Assembly (NCBI GenBank): GCA_020049615.1
Contig: JAIFKN010000314.1
Span: 1-8,069, forward strand
DNA length: 8,069 nt
Source of the DNA: a bacterium
GTDB lineage: Bacteria > Planctomycetota > UBA11346
Reading direction: 5' to 3'
Made by a program: the position numbers and the translations under genes. Positions 5,173 to 8,069 of the stretch are shown in pieces. The notes under the pieces are model-generated. The model did not search any database and was not told the origin of the DNA. It worked only from the letters and a program-made list of their open reading frames with translations. The first letter of the stretch is position 1, and the number at the start of each line of letters is the position of its first letter.

Positions 5173-7616
5173 GCGCCGACTCGGGCGAGGTTCTGCCGCA
5201 GGTTGTCGCGCAGGGCCTCCACTCCGGCGAGCGAACGCTTGAGCAGGGCGCGGTCCCAGGCCGAGAGCGCGGCGGGATCGACGTGGTCGCCACCGCCCGG
5301 GCTGGTGCGGGTCTGCACGCGCAGGCCGAGGAGGAAGCGCCAGCTGTGGAGGGCCTCGCCGACCAGGTCGGCCGGCAGTTGGCCGGTGGTGGCGAGGAAG
5401 CGCAGCCGCGCGCCGGTGCCGTGCTCGGCCAAGCCGTGCGGCAGGGCCTTGATGCGGGCGAAGCCGGCGATGTGCAGCATGGCCAGCTTGAGGTCGGTGG
5501 TGCCCTGGCGTTCGTCATCCGGGCGGATCGAGCCGAACAAGCCGAGCGGCGAGCGGGCCTGCAGCGCCGCCTGGGTCAGCTGGACGAGGAACACCGGTCG
5601 GGCGGCGACCTCGGCGCGGATGCTGGCCGCCAGTTCACTGGCGATGGTCGCATCGCCCCACAGCGGGCGCTGGTCGAAGAACACCGACACCTCGAGCAGG
5701 GCCTGGGGTTCCGCGTTGTTGATCCAGTGCGCGTAGCGCGCTTTCCACTCGGCGAGTGGCAGGCACCAGCGCGCCTCGGCGGAGTGGTAGCCGTTGTGGC
5801 AGCGCGGCCAGCCGGCGGCGTGGTAGCGCGCCACGACGTTGGTGGCGAAGGCGTGGAACCAGCGCGGGTCGGCGCCATCGGCGAAGACCAGGGTGTTGTC
5901 CTGGTCGCCGCCTGGCAGCAGCTCGCGCCGGCCCTGGCTGCCGACCGCCAGCAGCACGCAGGGCGCCGGCGGCGGGCCGAGCTCGGCGCTGGCCAGGGCG
6001 ATGCAGCGCTGCATCACCGCGTCGGCGACGCGGGTGCCCTCGGCGGCGGCCAGTTCGGGGTCGAGGCGCACGCGTGCGAGCGAGGCCATCCACGCGCCGA
6101 GCTGCTGGTAGATCGCCGGCAGGGCGGCCTGCTCGGCGGTCGCGGCCGAGGTCGCCAGCTGGCCCGGCCCCTGGCGCAGGGCCTCCAGCAGATGCGCGGC
6201 GGTCAGCAACCGCGGTTCGCCGTCGGCGCTGGTGACGACCAGGCGGCCGACCCGTCCGAGGGTCATGGCGTCGGCGGCGGCCGACAAGGTCGCTTCGGGT
6301 GGCAGAGTGCGGACCGGGGCGCTCATCGCGGCGTAGCCGGTGGCTCCGCCGCGCCGGGCCAGGTCGCCGGCGGTGACCAGGCCGGCGATGCCGCCATCGG
6401 GGGCGGTGAGCAGGGCGGCCGAGCCGCCTTCGGCGGCGAGGCGGGCGATGATCTCGGCCGGGGTCGCGGTCAGCGGCAGCCGCGGCACCGGCCCGGCCAC
6501 GCCTGCGGCTGGCACCAGCAGGCCGGCCTGGGCCGCCGCGGCGCGATCGTTGAGCGCTTCGGCGGCGGCCCGCCGGGCGCCTTCATCCGGCGACTGGCGT
6601 CCGGCGACGAGGTCGCGCGCCGTCACCACCAGGGTCTGCTGGCCATGCACCAGCACCGGTTCGGCTTCGACCAGCGCCGGCACCGGTCCGGCGGCGGCGG
6701 CCAGCAGCACCTGGCGCGGTCCGGCGGAGCCGCCGGCGGTGAGCATGCGGTCGGCGGGATCGGCGAACAGCGCGTCGGCCGTGGCAGGCGTGCCGCCAAG
6801 CAGTTCGCCGGCGCGGCGGTTGGCACCGGTGATGCGGCCGTCGACCACCAGCCACACCGCTTCGCTGGAGGCGTGGGCCAGGGCTTCGAGCCGGGCGTGC
6901 GAGCGGGCGAGCTCGGCTTCGGCGGCGCGGCGGGCGCGCTCGCTGGTCCAGCCCTGGCGCAGACCGAGGGCGACGAGGGCGGCGACCAGCAGGCCGATCC
7001 CGGCGGCGATCCAGCCGAGCTGGCGCGTCGTGCGCGCCGTCTCCGCCTCGACGTCGTGCAGGTAGATGCCGCTGCCGACCACCCAGCCCCAGGCTGCGAA
7101 GCCGCGCACGTAGGACATCTTCGGCTCGATGCGGGCTGCGTCGTCCTTCCATTGCCAGCGGTAGCTGATGAAGCCCTCGCCGGCGCCGGCGACCAGGGCC
7201 GCGCTGGCGGCGAACAGGCGTACTCCGTCCGGATCGGCATAGGCCGTCAGGTCCTGGCCCTCGAGGTCGGGACGGTACGGGTGCGCGATCATCCGGCAGC
7301 CGCGGTCGATGATCCAGAGGTAGTCCTTGCTGGCATCGCCGTAGCGCAGGGCGCGCAGGTCGGCGGCGGCCTGCGCCTGGGCGGTGGCGCGGTCGATCGT
7401 GCCGGACGTCTCGGCAGCGTGGTGGCGTTCGCACAGGCTGAGGGCCGAGGCGACGATGGCGCGCAGGGTCTCGCGCTTGCGCTCGAGCAGGGCCTCGGTC
7501 GTGGCCGGGATGATCAGCAGCCAGACGGCGGCCGCGAACAGGGCGATGGCCAGCAGCGGCGGGGCGACCAGCCGGAGGACGGCGAAGCGGTGGCTGGGCG
7601 GGGCGACGGGTGGCAC
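5169..7616 (-). CDS. Membrane sensor: Cache, PAS, CBS pair and DUF294 (GlnD-like) nucleotidyltransferase
   Basis: This 815-residue protein is read from a GTG that lies 12 nt after the NhaA-fragment stop; the ribosome binding site is weak. Visible layout: TM1 13-36; extracytoplasmic single Cache domain about 40-190, with DYLWIIDRGCRMIAHPYRPD (98-117) and YVRGFAAWGWVVGSGIY (169-185); TM2 202-219; PAS-like domain about 240-336; CBS-like pair about 362-485; nucleotidyltransferase about 500-650 with GSQGRRELLPGGDQDN (559-574), which keeps the GS-x-G-R-x-E and DxD catalytic residues; and the DUF294 C-terminal domain about 665-810 (PLGLFG, DLKLAMLHIAGFARI). Cache_2 domains often bind small carboxylates. 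CBS pairs usually bind adenine nucleotides. DUF294 enzymes resemble the PII uridylyltransferase GlnD, but their target is unknown. It probably converts an external signal into nucleotidylation or a nucleotide product inside the cell. It converges on actP, which suggests acetate-related sensing (inference). Confidence 0.85.
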   Translation of the reverse strand: MPPVAPPSHRFAVLRLVAPPLLAIALFAAAVWLLIIPATTEALLERKRETLRAIVASALSLCERHHAAETSGTIDRATAQAQAAADLRALRYGDASKDYLWIIDRGCRMIAHPYRPDLEGQDLTAYADPDGVRLFAASAALVAGAGEGFISYRWQWKDDAARIEPKMSYVRGFAAWGWVVGSGIYLHDVEAETARTTRQLGWIAAGIGLLVAALVALGLRQGWTSERARRAAEAELARSHARLEALAHASSEAVWLVVDGRITGANRRAGELLGGTPATADALFADPADRMLTAGGSAGPRQVLLAAAAGPVPALVEAEPVLVHGQQTLVVTARDLVAGRQSPDEGARRAAAEALNDRAAAAQAGLLVPAAGVAGPVPRLPLTATPAEIIARLAAEGGSAALLTAPDGGIAGLVTAGDLARRGGATGYAAMSAPVRTLPPEATLSAAADAMTLGRVGRLVVTSADGEPRLLTAAHLLEALRQGPGQLATSAATAEQAALPAIYQQLGAWMASLARVRLDPELAAAEGTRVADAVMQRCIALASAELGPPPAPCVLLAVGSQGRRELLPGGDQDNTLVFADGADPRWFHAFATNVVARYHAAGWPRCHNGYHSAEARWCLPLAEWKARYAHWINNAEPQALLEVSVFFDQRPLWGDATIASELAASIRAEVAARPVFLVQLTQAALQARSPLGLFGSIRPDDERQGTTDLKLAMLHIAGFARIKALPHGLAEHGTGARLRFLATTGQLPADLVGEALHSWRFLLGLRVQTRTSPGGGDHVDPAALSAWDRALLKRSLAGVEALRDNLRQNLARVGA

Positions 7617-7628
7617 CCCGGCAGCCTA

Positions 7629-7937
7629 TCAGTGCGCCGGCGGTTGGGGATGGGCCAGGCGCCGGCAGAGCGCGAATCCGGCCACGCCGGCGATCAGCGA
7701 GGCGGCGAGGATGGCGGCCTTGGCGATCGCCTGGTGGGTCGGGTCGGCCTCGCCGAAGGCCAGGCCGGAGATGAAGATCGCCATGGTGAAGCCGACACCC
7801 GCCAGCACGCCGGCGGCGAGCAGGCAGGCGCGGTTGAGACCTTCAGGCAGGGCCGCCCAGCCGAGTCGTACCGCGATCAGACTGGCGGCGACGATGCCGA
7901 TCGGCTTGCCCAGTATCAATCCGAGGTCGATGCCCAC
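7629..7937 (-). CDS. nhaA: NhaA Na+/H+ antiporter, C-terminal fragment (5' end disrupted)
   Basis: About 102 residues match only the last quarter of NhaA (about 390 residues in E. coli): GIDLGLILGKPIGI, then RLGWAALPEGLN, then GVLAGVGFTMAIFISGLAFG, then two hydrophobic segments and a His/Pro tail. NhaA exchanges Na+ for H+ at alkaline pH. The catalytic Asp pair of the family lies in the missing part. The GTG at 7935-7937 is only a formal start: it has no ribosome binding site and falls inside a conserved membrane region. The frame stays open to an in-frame TGA at 7965-7967. Beyond that, a string SPPRRRPLAAWVPY in the same frame roughly recalls the NhaA 'SPxxRLExxLHPWVAY' element at nearly the right distance, but the residues between do not match. 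So this is either a decayed gene or one broken by sequence errors. It is 12 nt upstream of the sensor gene, so it may be operon-linked to it. Confidence 0.7.
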   Translation of the reverse strand: MGIDLGLILGKPIGIVAASLIAVRLGWAALPEGLNRACLLAAGVLAGVGFTMAIFISGLAFGEADPTHQAIAKAAILAASLIAGVAGFALCRRLAHPQPPAH

Positions 7938-8069
7938 GTCCAGGGACCGGGCGCGATCCGAAGATCAGGCAGGGGGGGGCGACATCCTGGCCTGTGGTTT
8001 CCGGCCGTGAGGCGATGTAGGCCGCCAGTACGGGACCCAGGCGGCCAACGGCCGTCTGCGCGGCGGCGA

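Noticed and set aside
4549..5736. Plus-strand open frame of about 395 codons across the phosphoesterase and nucleotidyltransferase genes
   Set aside because: It crosses the junction of two recognised minus-strand genes and has low-complexity Ala/Gly/Arg content without a domain.
7608..7618. Palindrome GGGTG-G-CACCC over the sensor gene's GTG start as an operator
   Set aside because: It is short, lies in GC-rich sequence inside a probable operon, and has no second copy. Chance is likely.
1..8069. CRISPR arrays, tRNA or rRNA genes, insertion sequences, phage genes
   Set aside because: No regularly spaced repeats, no recognisable tRNA or rRNA stretches, and no transposase or integrase motifs were seen on either strand.

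Overview
The window is high-GC bacterial DNA, clearly above 60% G+C by eye, with dense genes and long antisense open frames that are codon-bias shadows. A LolC/E-type (FtsX-like) ABC permease points to an outer-membrane (Gram-negative) lineage. The sodium-linked transporters (NhaD-type, ActP-type and an NhaA remnant) suggest an organism that cycles Na+ across its membrane, such as a marine, saline or alkaline-tolerant one. I cannot fix the phylum from sequence alone; the style would fit Planctomycetota or relatives, but that is a weak guess.

Layout, left to right. (1) 1-537, minus strand: N-terminal part of a FtsX/LolCE-like ABC permease, cut by the left edge. (2) 538-763: a non-coding gap with three perfect inverted repeats and short direct repeats, resembling a REP-type hairpin cluster. 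(3) 764-2062, minus strand: a complete NhaD-family ion transporter. (4) 2063-2226: a divergent control region with a sigma-70-like promoter, a repeated TTGACGT element and a small 5'-UTR stem-loop. (5) 2227-4428, plus strand: a two-gene operon of a DUF485/YjcH-like small membrane protein and an ActP-type sodium:acetate symporter. The symporter carries an unusually large polar loop between TM6 and TM7, predicted to be periplasmic. (6) 4432-7937, minus strand, converging on actP with only 3 bp between stop codons: an NhaA C-terminal fragment, then an 815-residue membrane sensor (Cache, PAS, CBS pair, DUF294/GlnD-like nucleotidyltransferase), then a calcineurin-like metallophosphoesterase overlapping it by 4 nt.

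The most interesting hypothesis is a carboxylate uptake and signalling module. ActP with DUF485 would import acetate or a similar short carboxylate with Na+. The Cache-containing nucleotidyltransferase could sense such a ligand outside the cell and act on a nucleotide or protein target inside. The translationally coupled phosphoesterase could reverse or process that product. NhaD, and NhaA if functional, would restore the Na+ gradient. The families are well supported; their joint function is inference.

The right edge is odd. The NhaA reading frame is broken about 100 residues from its C-terminus, near a G8 run, so the gene is either decayed or affected by sequence errors.
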